From: Clostridia bacterium
GTDB lineage: Bacteria; Bacillota; Clostridia; Oscillospirales; CAG-272
NCBI GenBank assembly: GCA_017472305.1
Contig: JAFUQP010000019.1
Span: 27,145 to 91,144 of the forward strand
DNA length: 64,000 nt
Reading direction: 5' to 3'
Under the pieces are notes generated by a model. The model made no database searches, had not been told where the DNA came from, and worked only from the letters and a program-made list of their open reading frames with translations. The number at the start of each line of letters is the position of its first letter. Within the stretch, counting starts at the first letter, position 1. The translations under genes and the position numbers were made by a program. Positions 34,127-43,695 of this stretch are shown here, piece after piece.

Positions 34127-34189
34127 ATTGTACCTTTTGCCAAAGCACCCCTCTCTCTCCGAAAACATTTTTACAAAGAGGACTCTCTT

Positions 34190-34855
34190 ATGAAGCTTTT
34201 ACTTAATGCGCTGATAAAATACGTAATGGGAATATTGCTCGTTTGTACAATGCTCTTTTTGCCCGCGTGGACGCTTTTCTATCCCGGGGCGTGGCTGTTT
34301 ATCTGCCTCTTGTTTGTGCCTATGCTCGCTGTGGGTGCCGTGCTGTTTATAAAAGCACCGTCACTCTTGGAAAAGCGCCTCAATAACAAGGAAAAGGAGA
34401 AGGCACAGCGAGGTGTCGTTGCCCTGTCGGGGCTTATGTTCCCTGTTGGGTTCGTTACCTCGGCGCTCGACTTCCGCTTCGGGTGGTCAAGCGTTCCTCT
34501 ATGGTGCGTTGCGGTTGCTTCAGTGCTGTTCCTTATAGGCTACGGAATGTATGCCGAGGTTATGCGTGAGAACGCGTATCTCTCTAGAACGGTTGAGGTA
34601 CAGGAAAACCAAAGAGTTATCAAGACGGGACTCTACGGTATAGTCCGTCACCCTATGTATCTTGCAACGCTGCTGATGTTTTTGCCAATGCCTCTCATTC
34701 TCGGCTCGCTTTGGGGTGTTATTCCGTTTCTCATTTACCCCGTCATAATCGTTTTCAGAATTATAAACGAGGAAAAGGTTCTCACTGAGGGGCTCGAGGG
34801 CTATGCCGAATACAAGGCAGAGGTTAAATACAGACTGATACCGTTTATCTGGTAG
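34190..34855 (+). CDS. Isoprenylcysteine carboxyl methyltransferase-family membrane protein
   Basis: 221 residues with about five membrane helices and the ICMT/PEMT C-terminal signature GLYGIVRHPMYLA...NEEKVL...Y.EYK.EVKYRLIPFIW, which binds S-adenosylmethionine in this family. Bacterial members methylate lipids or unknown small molecules. AGAGGA precedes the ATG. The hairpin cluster at 34856 starts directly after its TAG. Confidence 0.82.
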   Translation: MKLLLNALIKYVMGILLVCTMLFLPAWTLFYPGAWLFICLLFVPMLAVGAVLFIKAPSLLEKRLNNKEKEKAQRGVVALSGLMFPVGFVTSALDFRFGWSSVPLWCVAVASVLFLIGYGMYAEVMRENAYLSRTVEVQENQRVIKTGLYGIVRHPMYLATLLMFLPMPLILGSLWGVIPFLIYPVIIVFRIINEEKVLTEGLEGYAEYKAEVKYRLIPFIW

Positions 34856-34975
34856 CGAGCAGCGCTTGCGACTGTAGTCTGTCGCGGCGCATAGCTAATC
34901 AGCGCAGCGCTTGTCGGTAGCCTGTTTCAGGACGTTCCGAGCGAAGCTCATCTCGAAAAGCAAAATCATACTACC
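34856..34975. repeat. Hairpin-rich intergenic cluster
   Basis: Begins at the base after the TAG of the methyltransferase gene. Contains AGCGC-A-GCGCT, GAGC-GAA-GCTC and related G+C stems separated by TGTAGTC-like stretches. The design resembles the arrays at 4095 and 31886, but is less regular. Confidence 0.5.
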
Positions 34976-34986
34976 GAGGCAAAATA

Positions 34987-35757
34987 ATGAAAAGCTACAT
35001 TTTTACAGTTGACGATAATATAAGATTTCTTGCGGAGTGCGCGCGGGGAGAATACCCGAGCATTTTTTCGCACCCGTATATGCAGATGTATAAAAGACTA
35101 CACGGGAGGTACGGCGTTAAGGTGCAGCTCAACCTCTTTTACGAGTGCGAGGGCTTTGACCTCTCTTATATGCCCGAGAGCTTTAAGGCAGAGCTTCTTG
35201 AAGCCTCGGATTGGCTCAAAATGTCCTTTCATTCAAAGCTCGAGAACGTAAAGCCGTACGAGCAGTCAGACTACTCCGAGGTATACGGCGACACTGCGAG
35301 AGTACATAGTGAGATAAAGAGATTTGCGGGCGAGCCTTCACTTGCAAAAACCACCACAGTCCATTATTGCAGAACGACAGAGGAAGGGCGGCGCGCGCTT
35401 TACGACCTCGGGGTCAGGGGGCTTCTCGGGCTCTTTGGTACAGAGGAAAATCCGCGTAGCTCCTACTCTCTCCCCGAGGCTCTCGCAGAGAGGGCACGGC
35501 GCGGCGAGATTGTTGAGTGCGACGGCACAAAATACGCGTCAATCGACCTTATCCTCAACACCCTTGATATAGAAAAAATCCCGACAGCACTCGCGAGCCT
35601 TAAAGCCAGGGAGTGTGTCAGGATTATGATACACGAGCAATATTTTTACCCCGATTATCCGCGCTATCAGCCAAACTTCGAAGAAAAGCTCGAGCTTGCC
35701 TTCGGTCTTCTTTCGGAGTGGGGTTACACCAGTGTGTTGTTTGAAGAGGTGCTTTAG
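34987..35757 (+). CDS. Polysaccharide-deacetylase-like protein
   Basis: 256 residues, soluble. TVDDNIRFL near the start stands where NodB-type proteins carry the metal-binding Asp pair; KMSFHSK near 80 matches the histidine motif position, and IMIHEQYFYPDY near 215 the late catalytic His. Thus it looks like a distant carbohydrate esterase 4 (NodB) fold. The catalytic set is not complete by eye, so substrate and activity are uncertain. The gene is convergent with the serine hydrolase gene, with only 24 bp between. Confidence 0.65.
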   Translation: MKSYIFTVDDNIRFLAECARGEYPSIFSHPYMQMYKRLHGRYGVKVQLNLFYECEGFDLSYMPESFKAELLEASDWLKMSFHSKLENVKPYEQSDYSEVYGDTARVHSEIKRFAGEPSLAKTTTVHYCRTTEEGRRALYDLGVRGLLGLFGTEENPRSSYSLPEALAERARRGEIVECDGTKYASIDLILNTLDIEKIPTALASLKARECVRIMIHEQYFYPDYPRYQPNFEEKLELAFGLLSEWGYTSVLFEEVL

Positions 35758-35781
35758 TAAATAATAGTTTACAAAATAGGG

Positions 35782-36924
35782 CTACTGACCGAATTTCTTT
35801 GCGTTCTCTTCGCCCCTCTTGCTTGCCACGTGGCAAATTACGCCGTCGGGCTTGTAGCCTAGCAGCTTCTGCACGAGGAATATTATCCTCGTTTTCATAG
35901 CGGCTACGGGACTGCGCAGCACGTGCTGTGCGAAGTAAAGGGTTATGCCGTTCTTCGCGTCGATTGTCATATCAGCGCCTGCCGCACCGCCCCAACCGAA
36001 TATACCCGTGCTCTTGCCCGGGCGCGCGCATTTTACACCGAGGCCGTAGCCGTAATCGGTTATCCAGTTGTCGCCTCGCCTGTGCTCAATTCTGTCGGTA
36101 GTCATAAGCTTAAGCGTTTCGGGCTTCAGAAGTTCTCCCTTGCGGAGCGCCTCGATAAATTTCATACAGTCGTCGACGCTCGACACGCAGCCCGCGCCCC
36201 CGCTCTCATACTCACTGCCGAAATTATAGAAAATAATATCCTTAGATATTCTCTCCCTAACACCGTTTTCGTTAAAGCGGTACTGCGCCGCGACGGTTTC
36301 GTGGTCCCACTCGGCAGGATAGAAGGTCGAGTCGGTCATACCGCAGGGCAGGAATATATTTTTGCGCACGAACTCACCGAATCTCTCGCCCGAGATGACC
36401 TCAACGAATGCAGCAAGCACGTCGTGGCAAAAGCTGTAGTGCCACATCTCGCCCGGCTCAAAGAGCAAGGGGCGGCGGGCAATATATCTTGCAAAATCGC
36501 GCGTTTTGCACACCCCACCCGTCTCGCGGCGAAAATCGACAAGCTCAGGCGCGTCGTGCTCGTAGTCGAAGCCCGCCGTCATTGTAAAGAGGTGCTCTAT
36601 CAGTATCGGACGGGTGGCGGCTCTTACTCCGTCGCCATCGCGGACCTTCATCTCGGAGAACTCCGGCATATAGTCGGAAAGCTTATCCTCGAGTCGGAAC
36701 AGTCCCCTCTCCCAGAGCATCATAGCGGCAGTAGCGGTCATAACCTTCGAGCAGGAATAGAGATTGTATCTCTCCTTACCGTTCATTGGTATTTTATTCT
36801 CATAATCAGAATATCCCCTGAAGCGGCGGTACACGCACTCGCCCTTATGGAACACAGCTAGGTCGTAACCGGGAGTTCCTCTCTCAAGAAAGCTATCAAG
36901 AAAATCATTAAGCTCAGAAAACAT
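35782..36924 (-). CDS. Serine hydrolase of the beta-lactamase / class C family
   Basis: 380 residues. S-x-x-K motif SCSK near 57-60 and a Tyr motif WHYSFCHD near 160 (Tyr-x-Phe in place of Tyr-x-Asn); the C-terminal GWGGAAGADM fills the place of the third motif. No signal peptide, so probably an intracellular esterase or peptidase rather than a true beta-lactamase. A consensus promoter lies at 36963-36991. Confidence 0.88.
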   Translation of the reverse strand: MFSELNDFLDSFLERGTPGYDLAVFHKGECVYRRFRGYSDYENKIPMNGKERYNLYSCSKVMTATAAMMLWERGLFRLEDKLSDYMPEFSEMKVRDGDGVRAATRPILIEHLFTMTAGFDYEHDAPELVDFRRETGGVCKTRDFARYIARRPLLFEPGEMWHYSFCHDVLAAFVEVISGERFGEFVRKNIFLPCGMTDSTFYPAEWDHETVAAQYRFNENGVRERISKDIIFYNFGSEYESGGAGCVSSVDDCMKFIEALRKGELLKPETLKLMTTDRIEHRRGDNWITDYGYGLGVKCARPGKSTGIFGWGGAAGADMTIDAKNGITLYFAQHVLRSPVAAMKTRIIFLVQKLLGYKPDGVICHVASKRGEENAKKFGQ

Positions 36925-36962
36925 TTTTCACCTCAAATATATTTCAAAACGTTTTTCAAATA

Positions 36963-36991
36963 ATTTTAACACAGTTAATTAGTCCTGTCAA
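36963..36991 (-). promoter_or_regulatory. Sigma-A promoter for the serine hydrolase gene
   Basis: On the minus strand TTGACA (36991-36986), 17-bp spacer, TAAAAT (36968-36963), about 40 nt before the ATG at 36924. Confidence 0.8.
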
Positions 36992-37034
36992 GGCTTTTTA
37001 TAAATTCATCACACACAAAACAAAGGAGAAAAAG

Positions 37035-37679
37035 ATGAAAAGAATTCTACTTATTGGCGACTCTATTAGAATGGGCTACGATAAATACGTAAAGGAGGCG
37101 CTCTCGGGCGTAGCCGAGGTGTACTACCCGAAGAACGAAAACTGCATGTACGCGGAGAACGTTCTGCGATTTGCTCACGAATGGGTACAGAAAACAGGCT
37201 CTTCTGAGCTTGACCTCATACACTGGAACGCAGGGCTCTGGGACGTGCTTGAGCTGTTTGAGGACGGGCCGCTGACCTCGCTCGACTACTACGGCGAGGC
37301 TATAGCGAGAATTCACAAAAGACTGAGGCTCATTTGTCCAAAGGCAAAGCTCGTCTTTGCCACCTCGACGGCGGTGATTGAGCGCAGCTCCTCAAAGGAC
37401 TTTGCACGTCATAACGCAACTATAAGAAAATACAACGAGCGCGCCCTTGAGGCTCTTTCGGGCACCGACGAGATTATAAACGACCTCTATCCCTTGAGCG
37501 AAAATCTCCCTCGCGAATATCACTCCGACTGGGTGCACTTCTACACCGACAAGGGCACAGAGGCTATCGGCGGCAGGGTGCTGTCGGTTATCTGCCGCGA
37601 GCTCGGAATTGAGGCGGGCGAGGTAAATCTCGACTCCTTCGAGCCCGAGAAATACTCCAAGGACACTATCGGATTCTAA
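37035..37679 (+). CDS. SGNH/GDSL-family hydrolase
   Basis: 214 residues with GDSIRMGY at 8-15 (Ser nucleophile), the Asn block HWNAGLWD near 75, and the Asp-x-x-His block DWVHFY near 175. No signal peptide. Such proteins are esterases or lipases, often carbohydrate deacetylases in gut bacteria. AAAGGAG lies 8 nt before the ATG. The GDPD gene follows after about 90 nt in the same direction. Confidence 0.9.
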   Translation: MKRILLIGDSIRMGYDKYVKEALSGVAEVYYPKNENCMYAENVLRFAHEWVQKTGSSELDLIHWNAGLWDVLELFEDGPLTSLDYYGEAIARIHKRLRLICPKAKLVFATSTAVIERSSSKDFARHNATIRKYNERALEALSGTDEIINDLYPLSENLPREYHSDWVHFYTDKGTEAIGGRVLSVICRELGIEAGEVNLDSFEPEKYSKDTIGF

Positions 37680-37768
37680 GCACAATCGTCAATACGGCTT
37701 ACCGCTCGGTAATACTACAAACCCACCTGCCGAAAAACGGTCGGTCAAAATAAAAAAGGAGTAAAACT

Positions 37769-38809
37769 ATGAAAATCAAATTCAAGAAAAACGGCTCTCT
37801 CAAGGTAAAGCGCGGCTCGGCACTTCGCGTGCTCGCGGCGGTGCTTGTCACCGTTGCCGTATTCCTCCTCGCGGTAAATCTGATTCCGCCAAAGAAAAAT
37901 ATTGAGAGCAACCCCTTCGTTGTCGGAGAGGGCAAGCTTCCTATGATTGCCGCGCACAGAGGCGGCGGTGAGAACAACCCCGAGAACACAATGCTCGCCT
38001 TCCGCGAGGCGGTAAAGATGGGCGTTGACATAATTGAAAGCGACCTGTATCTCACAAAGGACGGCGCACTCGTATACAACCACGACTCATATATTGACGA
38101 AACCTCAAACGCAAACGGCGACCTCACACTCGACGAGGTAGAGGAGCTATGCAAGGACAAGACGAAGCGCCACTACATAAAGGATATGACACTTGCCGAG
38201 CTTGAGAGCTACAACTTCGGCTACTACTTTGAGGACGAGTCGGGCGAGAGAATATACAAGAATGCGACCGATATCGCCGAGCTGGGACTTCAGATTGCGA
38301 CGGTTGACAAGCTCTTTGAGGAGTTCTACGAAACTAACCCCGACCTACTCTTTATAGTTGAAATCAAGGACGAGGGCGAGCGCGGCTACGAGGCGTGCAG
38401 AATTTTGAACGATACTCTTAACGAGTACCCCGCCTACCGCGACAGAATAGTCGTCGGCACCTTCCACGACGAAATAGAAACCGAGCTTAAGACGAAGTAC
38501 CCGAGCCTTATGCGCGGCGCTCCGACCGGAACGGCTGCGAAGTTTATCGTTACCCAGCTTCTCGGTGTGAACCTCTTTGACAACGGTGACTTTGCCTGCT
38601 TGCAGATACCGACAAGCTACGACGTAGGAATAGAGCTTTCGCTCGACAGAGCAACCTTTATCCGTCGCGCGCACAGACGTAATATTGCCGTTCAGTACTG
38701 GACAATAAACGACGAGGACGAAATGCGTAGACTTATTGAGCTTGGCTGCGACTGCATTATGACCGATAACCCGAAGCTCCTTTCCGAGGTGCTGAAGGAT
38801 TACGAATAA
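37769..38809 (+). CDS. Membrane-anchored glycerophosphodiester phosphodiesterase, second copy
   Basis: 346 residues. One N-terminal membrane helix (about 20-36) after a basic start, then GDPD motifs IAAHRGG...NPENT, IIESDLYLTKDG, YNHDSYID, IVEIKDE, VQYWTINDED, DCIMTDNP. It is the paralogue of 26746-27762 (same layout, HRGG and YWTI blocks). Activity: hydrolysis of glycerophosphodiesters at the membrane. AAAGGAG before the ATG. The next gene begins 13 nt later, implying cotranscription. Confidence 0.92.
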   Translation: MKIKFKKNGSLKVKRGSALRVLAAVLVTVAVFLLAVNLIPPKKNIESNPFVVGEGKLPMIAAHRGGGENNPENTMLAFREAVKMGVDIIESDLYLTKDGALVYNHDSYIDETSNANGDLTLDEVEELCKDKTKRHYIKDMTLAELESYNFGYYFEDESGERIYKNATDIAELGLQIATVDKLFEEFYETNPDLLFIVEIKDEGERGYEACRILNDTLNEYPAYRDRIVVGTFHDEIETELKTKYPSLMRGAPTGTAAKFIVTQLLGVNLFDNGDFACLQIPTSYDVGIELSLDRATFIRRAHRRNIAVQYWTINDEDEMRRLIELGCDCIMTDNPKLLSEVLKDYE

Positions 38810-38822
38810 GAGAGGACTTAAT

Positions 38823-41012
38823 ATGTTATTCTACACGGTTATCTCTATAATTATCTGTCTTATACTTACTTATATAGCGTTTCATATAACATACAATCTT
38901 TCAAAAAGAAATAAAGCAGAGCGCCTTGACTATATTCGCTCTTACAAAAGCGGCAAGTTTTTACAGGTATTCGCAGCGGCAATTCCTCTATATTCCGTAG
39001 CATACTTCTACAGCGGTGACAATATTGCCGACGCTATCTTCAACGGAATTGCCAAGACCACAATGATTGTCACGCTCCGCTTTGACTTCGGTCCTCTGCG
39101 TGAGCTTATGAACAGCTCTGTAGCCTTCACCGTCGCGGTTTACTACACCTTCACGCTTATCGTCGTAAGTGCCGTATTATTAAGTATATCGCTGTTCTAC
39201 ATCTGGGCGTTTGAGAAAATCAAGAACAGAGCCTGGAACAGAGAAAAGGGCAATAAGCTCCTCGTTGTCGGAGATACGGGGGACTGCGAGAGCATCTACA
39301 AGTCGGAAAAGAAAATGCCCGCGCTCCTGCTTACGCGTCCTATGAAATCCGACGCAAAGGAAAGGCTATTTGCAAAGGGCATAGCCTACAGGCAGACCAA
39401 GGATTATTCAGACTCTGTAGCCGCTTTTGTTGACGGCGTGACAAAGGGAGAGGGCGGCAAGCTCGTTATTATCGTCAACACAGGCGAGGACGAGGAAAAC
39501 ATCAGGTGCGCCTATGCGCTATACACCCGACTTAAGGATATTATAGACTCCTCAGAGGATAAGGAAGCTACCGTAAAGCTTATTTACTCGGGGCTTTCGG
39601 TGTACGTATTCGGTAACCCGAAGTACGAAACGGTTTATACCGAAATCGAGGACAAATCCTTCGGTTCTATCATTTATGTAAACAAATATAGACAAATTGC
39701 TATGAATTTCATAGACGAGTATCCGCTAACCCGCTTTATGAATGAAAAGCAGATAGACTACAGAACCTCTCTTATCCGCGACGGAGTGGACGTGAACGTT
39801 GCGCTTATAGGATTTGGCAAGACGAATATGCAGATATTCCTCTCCTCGGTGGCAAACAACGTCTTTCTTAAGAGCTGTGCGGGCAAGCCCGAGATAAAGA
39901 AGGTCAAATATTACGTTTACGACAAGATTAACGCAAAGAACAACAAGAACCTCAATCACAACTACTCAAGATACGAAAACGAGTTCTCACGCGACAAGAA
40001 CCCCGAGGATTACCTTCCTCTTCCCGAGGTCCCCGCAGAGGTAGAGTCGCACGTCCTTGACGTAAACAATCCCGAGTTCTACAATCACCTTCGCTACATT
40101 GCCACACGCGGCAAGCACGACGCGACCTTCTTCGTCATTGCCTTCGGCACAGACCTTGAGAACATTGACCTCGCTCACAAGCTTATTGAAAAGAAGGAAG
40201 AGTGGGGTGTCGAATGCCTCAATCTCTTTGTCAAGGTAAGAAGTGGACTTGACCGCTTTGATATCTTCGAGCGTGACGACTGCCACGTTATCGGCGACGA
40301 GAAAAAAATCGCATACAATACCTCTGCAATATTCAAGCCCGCCGCTGAGGAGATGGCGAGAATGCGCAACCGCGCATATTCTCTCGAGTATGCTATCGCC
40401 TCGGGAAGAGAGCTTACAAACGGCGAGGCCGACAGAATTTTCCGCGAGGCGGACTTCTCCTGGAGCACGAAAAAGACGCAGATTGAACGCGAGTCGAACA
40501 CCTACGGCACGCTCTCGCTTCGCTCAAAGCTCAACCTCATGGGGCTTGACTGTGTGAAGGCAGACGCAGACGGCGAGGCTCTCACCGAGAGCGAGTATCT
40601 TAAGATTTACGCAGGAGATGAGTCGCTCCCCACTGTCACGGACGCGCTTGCAGACGGCAAGAAAATAATTGATTATCCTCTTGACTTCCCGCCCTTCGGT
40701 GAGAGTCTTCGCACGGCAATGGCTATTCACGAGCATTACCGCTGGAACTCTTATATGATAAGCAAGGGCACAATCCCCGCAAAGAAGCGGGAAATTCTCT
40801 CCGACGTAAAAAGCAACGGCAAAAGCTACAAGCTTCGCCGTCACGGAAATCTCACGACCTTCGAGGGACTCGTTGAGTTCAGAAAAATGATAGCCGAAAG
40901 AGATGGCATAAGCGAGCACGCGGCAGACGTCATAAGGTACGACTATCAGCTTCTTGACGACGCGTACTGGCTTCTTACGAAATCGGGCTACAAGATTATC
41001 AGGCGCAAATAA
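38823..41012 (+). CDS. Membrane protein with Rossmann/TrkA-like domains and RyR-like C-terminus
   Basis: 729 residues. N-terminal helices at about 3-23, 44-62 and 103-130. Two nucleotide-binding-like segments follow: KLLVVGDTGDC near 145 and VNVALIGFGKTNM near 330, resembling RCK/TrkA NAD folds. The C-terminal about 110 residues (AMAIHEHYRWNSYM, HGNLTTFEGLVEFRKM, DYQLLDDAYWLLTKSGY) resemble prokaryotic RyR-type domains, which are known from proteins proposed in nucleotide-signal conflict systems. Coupled to the GDPD gene (13-nt gap). Exact function unknown; potassium transport is unlikely because no pore domain is evident. Confidence 0.6.
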   Translation: MLFYTVISIIICLILTYIAFHITYNLSKRNKAERLDYIRSYKSGKFLQVFAAAIPLYSVAYFYSGDNIADAIFNGIAKTTMIVTLRFDFGPLRELMNSSVAFTVAVYYTFTLIVVSAVLLSISLFYIWAFEKIKNRAWNREKGNKLLVVGDTGDCESIYKSEKKMPALLLTRPMKSDAKERLFAKGIAYRQTKDYSDSVAAFVDGVTKGEGGKLVIIVNTGEDEENIRCAYALYTRLKDIIDSSEDKEATVKLIYSGLSVYVFGNPKYETVYTEIEDKSFGSIIYVNKYRQIAMNFIDEYPLTRFMNEKQIDYRTSLIRDGVDVNVALIGFGKTNMQIFLSSVANNVFLKSCAGKPEIKKVKYYVYDKINAKNNKNLNHNYSRYENEFSRDKNPEDYLPLPEVPAEVESHVLDVNNPEFYNHLRYIATRGKHDATFFVIAFGTDLENIDLAHKLIEKKEEWGVECLNLFVKVRSGLDRFDIFERDDCHVIGDEKKIAYNTSAIFKPAAEEMARMRNRAYSLEYAIASGRELTNGEADRIFREADFSWSTKKTQIERESNTYGTLSLRSKLNLMGLDCVKADADGEALTESEYLKIYAGDESLPTVTDALADGKKIIDYPLDFPPFGESLRTAMAIHEHYRWNSYMISKGTIPAKKREILSDVKSNGKSYKLRRHGNLTTFEGLVEFRKMIAERDGISEHAADVIRYDYQLLDDAYWLLTKSGYKIIRRK

Positions 41013-41057
41013 AAAATTATTTTAAATAATATATTTTAAGTTTTTTCCCGATTTGTA

Positions 41058-41086
41058 TTTACAAATTTAATAAAATAAGTTATAAT
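41058..41086 (+). promoter_or_regulatory. Sigma-A promoter for the GH88 gene
   Basis: TTTACA (41058-41063), 17-bp spacer, TATAAT (41081-41086). RNA would start near 41093, leaving a leader of about 100 nt and ruling out the longer frame that begins at 41101. Confidence 0.8.
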
Positions 41087-41193
41087 GGTAAAGAAGAACG
41101 GTGAGGCTTGCCTTCATTCTTACACGGGAAAAGGCAAGACAAATAAACTCTCCTCACCGAAAAGACAGACAAAACGAAAGGTTGATACCCGCT

Positions 41194-42384
41194 ATGGTAA
41201 CACAGAAAATCACACTGAACAACCCCGAGCGCTTTGAGGCTCCTCATGAAATTCCGAGAGAAAAGATTGAGAAGGCAGCTAAGGCGGCAACAGATAAGCT
41301 TAAGGCTATGGCAGAGGCTCACGGCTACGGCTTCCCGAGAACCTCCTCAAAGGATTATAAGTACAACAGACTCGAGAACGATAACTGGGAGTGCGGTATG
41401 TATACCGGCTGCTTCTGGCTTGCATACGAGCTTACGGGTGACAAGTTCTTCCGCGAGGTTGCAGAGAGCCAGCTTGCAAGCTACAAGAGGCGTATCGACG
41501 AGAAAATCGGTATGGACGACCACGACGTAGGCTTCGTGTTCACCCCCTCCTGCGTTGCGGCATACAAGATTACCGGCAACGAAACCGCGAAGGCATACGC
41601 GCTTGAGGCGGTTGATTACTATTTCGGTACCAGCTATTCGCATAAGGGTAAGTTCATTATCCGCTCTCATAGAAGCAGAGGAAACACCGGCGGCTGCCGT
41701 ACTATGATGGATTCGCTTATGAATGCGCCCCTTCTCTTCTGGTCGGGCAAGGTTACCGGCAACGAGGAGTACTTCAAGGCGGCTCACGACCATACGCTGA
41801 CCACCGTTAAGTATCTTCTCCGCGACGACGCGTCGACCTTCCACCACTATATGTTCGAGCCCGGTCCTGAAACTCCCGTAAGAGGTCTTACCCTTCAGGG
41901 CAATTCCGATGACTCCTGCTGGTCAAGAGGTCACTCCTGGGGCATTTACGGTCTGCCTATCGCCTACTCCTACACAGGCGACGAGGTTCTGCGCGAGGCG
42001 CATAGAAACATAACGCTCTTTATGCTCAACCACCTCCCCGAGGATATGATTCCCTATTGGGACTACGACTTCGTAGACGGCGACGAGCCCCGCGACAGCT
42101 CTGCGGGCGCAATCTCGGTTTGCGGTCTTAACGAAATGTGTAAGATGCTCCCCGATGACTCTGCCGACAAGGCACTCTACACCTCCGCGGCAAACCAGAT
42201 GCTCGAGGCAATTATAGACAATTGCACAGGTGACATCGGCGTAGACTACGAGGGACTCATTTGCCACGTTACTCACGCAAAGCCCCAGAAACAGGGCATT
42301 GACGAGTGCGCGGTTTACGGTGATTACTTCTATCTTGAGGCACTTCTCCGCTATCTCAATCCCGAGTGGAAGAAGTACTGGTAA
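41194..42384 (+). CDS. Glycoside hydrolase family 88 unsaturated glucuronyl hydrolase
   Basis: 396 residues from ATG 41194. GH88 signatures: WECGMYTGCFWLAYE, the catalytic Asp region MDDHDVGFVF, CRTMMDSLMN, and SCWSRGHSWGIYGL, all in the usual order of the (alpha/alpha)6 barrel. No signal peptide, so it acts in the cytoplasm on imported unsaturated disaccharides made by polysaccharide lyases. No lyase or transporter lies beside it here. Full length. Confidence 0.93.
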   Translation: MVTQKITLNNPERFEAPHEIPREKIEKAAKAATDKLKAMAEAHGYGFPRTSSKDYKYNRLENDNWECGMYTGCFWLAYELTGDKFFREVAESQLASYKRRIDEKIGMDDHDVGFVFTPSCVAAYKITGNETAKAYALEAVDYYFGTSYSHKGKFIIRSHRSRGNTGGCRTMMDSLMNAPLLFWSGKVTGNEEYFKAAHDHTLTTVKYLLRDDASTFHHYMFEPGPETPVRGLTLQGNSDDSCWSRGHSWGIYGLPIAYSYTGDEVLREAHRNITLFMLNHLPEDMIPYWDYDFVDGDEPRDSSAGAISVCGLNEMCKMLPDDSADKALYTSAANQMLEAIIDNCTGDIGVDYEGLICHVTHAKPQKQGIDECAVYGDYFYLEALLRYLNPEWKKYW

Positions 42385-42401
42385 TATCTGCTTTGGCTTT
42401 T

Positions 42402-42441
42402 CTACCGAATCTGCACCTGCGGATTCGGTAGGCTTATTATT
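42402..42441 (+). terminator. Probable terminator of the GH88 gene
   Basis: Perfect 10-bp stem CTACCGAATC / GATTCGGTAG with a 10-nt loop, followed by a weak T-rich tail (GCTTATTATT). Confidence 0.6.
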
Positions 42442-42543
42442 CGGTGGGATTAATATTTATTTCATTGCACCGCGGTAACCGAAATCAGAGAGCAAGGCAT
42501 AGCTTTGCCAAAGGTTACACAGAGGGTGCTACAGGGGAATTAA

Positions 42544-43578
42544 ATGAAAAATAAGGACAAACTCAAAATACTTATTATTCTCGGCATAGAATTCATAGCT
42601 ATCTCGCTGGTACTCGTTATGATATTCTTCGCGGGAAAGAAAACGCACACCGTAACCTTTGACTTGAACGGCGGAATTCTCCTCTCTGGAGAGGTAGAGC
42701 AGCGCATCACCCAGGGACACAACGCCACTCCCCCGAGCGTAACGAAGGAAGGTCACTATCTGCGTGGCTGGAGCGGCTCCTACAGAGAGGTTACCCACGA
42801 CGTTACGATTAAGGCAATCTGGGAGTACGAAACCTCACCGGGTATAGTCTATTCCACGTCCGCCGAGGGAGTTGACGCAAACTATTGCGAGATTATCGGC
42901 TCATACCCGGGTATTTCGGGCGACGTTTACGTCGGCGCGTATCACAACGAGAAGATAGTTTTCGGAATTGCGGACGGCGCGTTTAGAGACTGCAACCGCA
43001 TCACCGCTATATATATGCTTGACGGAATTCTCGATATCGGCAACCGTGCCTTCGAGGGCTGCACCGAAATGACGGCAATAAGCCTTCCCTCTACCGCCAT
43101 AACTCTCGGCGCGTATGCCCTTGCGGGCTGCGATAAGCTAGAGGAGCTCGTGCTTCCCGATGACCTTGAATATATAGGCGACTACGCCTTCAAGGGGCTG
43201 AAAAGCATTACCGAAATAATAATTCCCGAGGGTGTTAAGGTAATTCCCGCGGGAGCATTCGAGGGCTGCGAGTCGCTTACAAAGGTCACACTTCCCGAGG
43301 GACTTGAAAAAATCGAGGCAGGCGCATTCAGAGGCTGCACGGCTCTCACCGAAATTCATATTCCCGAGAGCGTTTCCGATATAGGCTACTCTGCCTTCAC
43401 AACCCCCGAAATCAAGATTACAACACCTATAAAGGAAACCGAGCGTCCCGCGGGCTGGACTCTGGGCTTCTGCCCGACCGATGCAGAATTCGTTTGGGAG
43501 TTCATTCCCGAGCCCGAGCCCGCACCCGAGCCTGAGGAGCCCGACGGCTCCGGAATCCAGGGTGGATTCTGGCAGTAA
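42544..43578 (+). CDS. Membrane-anchored BspA-type LRR protein
   Basis: 344 residues. Uncleaved N-terminal anchor (about 9-29), then an InlB/Listeria-Bacteroides repeat (VTFDLNGG...YLRGWSG...IKAIW, about 35-95), then LRR_5 units of about 23 residues (IADGAFRDC, IGNRAFEGC, IGDYAFKGL, IPAGAFEGC, IEAGAFRGC), and a Pro/Glu tail ending DGSGIQGGFWQ. A surface interaction protein; ligand unknown. The Trp-containing Gly-rich tail resembles that of the operon A lipoprotein. Confidence 0.88.
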   Translation: MKNKDKLKILIILGIEFIAISLVLVMIFFAGKKTHTVTFDLNGGILLSGEVEQRITQGHNATPPSVTKEGHYLRGWSGSYREVTHDVTIKAIWEYETSPGIVYSTSAEGVDANYCEIIGSYPGISGDVYVGAYHNEKIVFGIADGAFRDCNRITAIYMLDGILDIGNRAFEGCTEMTAISLPSTAITLGAYALAGCDKLEELVLPDDLEYIGDYAFKGLKSITEIIIPEGVKVIPAGAFEGCESLTKVTLPEGLEKIEAGAFRGCTALTEIHIPESVSDIGYSAFTTPEIKITTPIKETERPAGWTLGFCPTDAEFVWEFIPEPEPAPEPEEPDGSGIQGGFWQ

Positions 43579-43695
43579 TTTCAATAGCTTCAATGCCCGA
43601 CGGCAGAGTGTGAAAAGGTGCTATCAGATGCACTGCGGCGTTTTTTACAATGCTGCTTCATACCTCTCTTCAGCCCTCGGGCGAAAGGACAAAAT

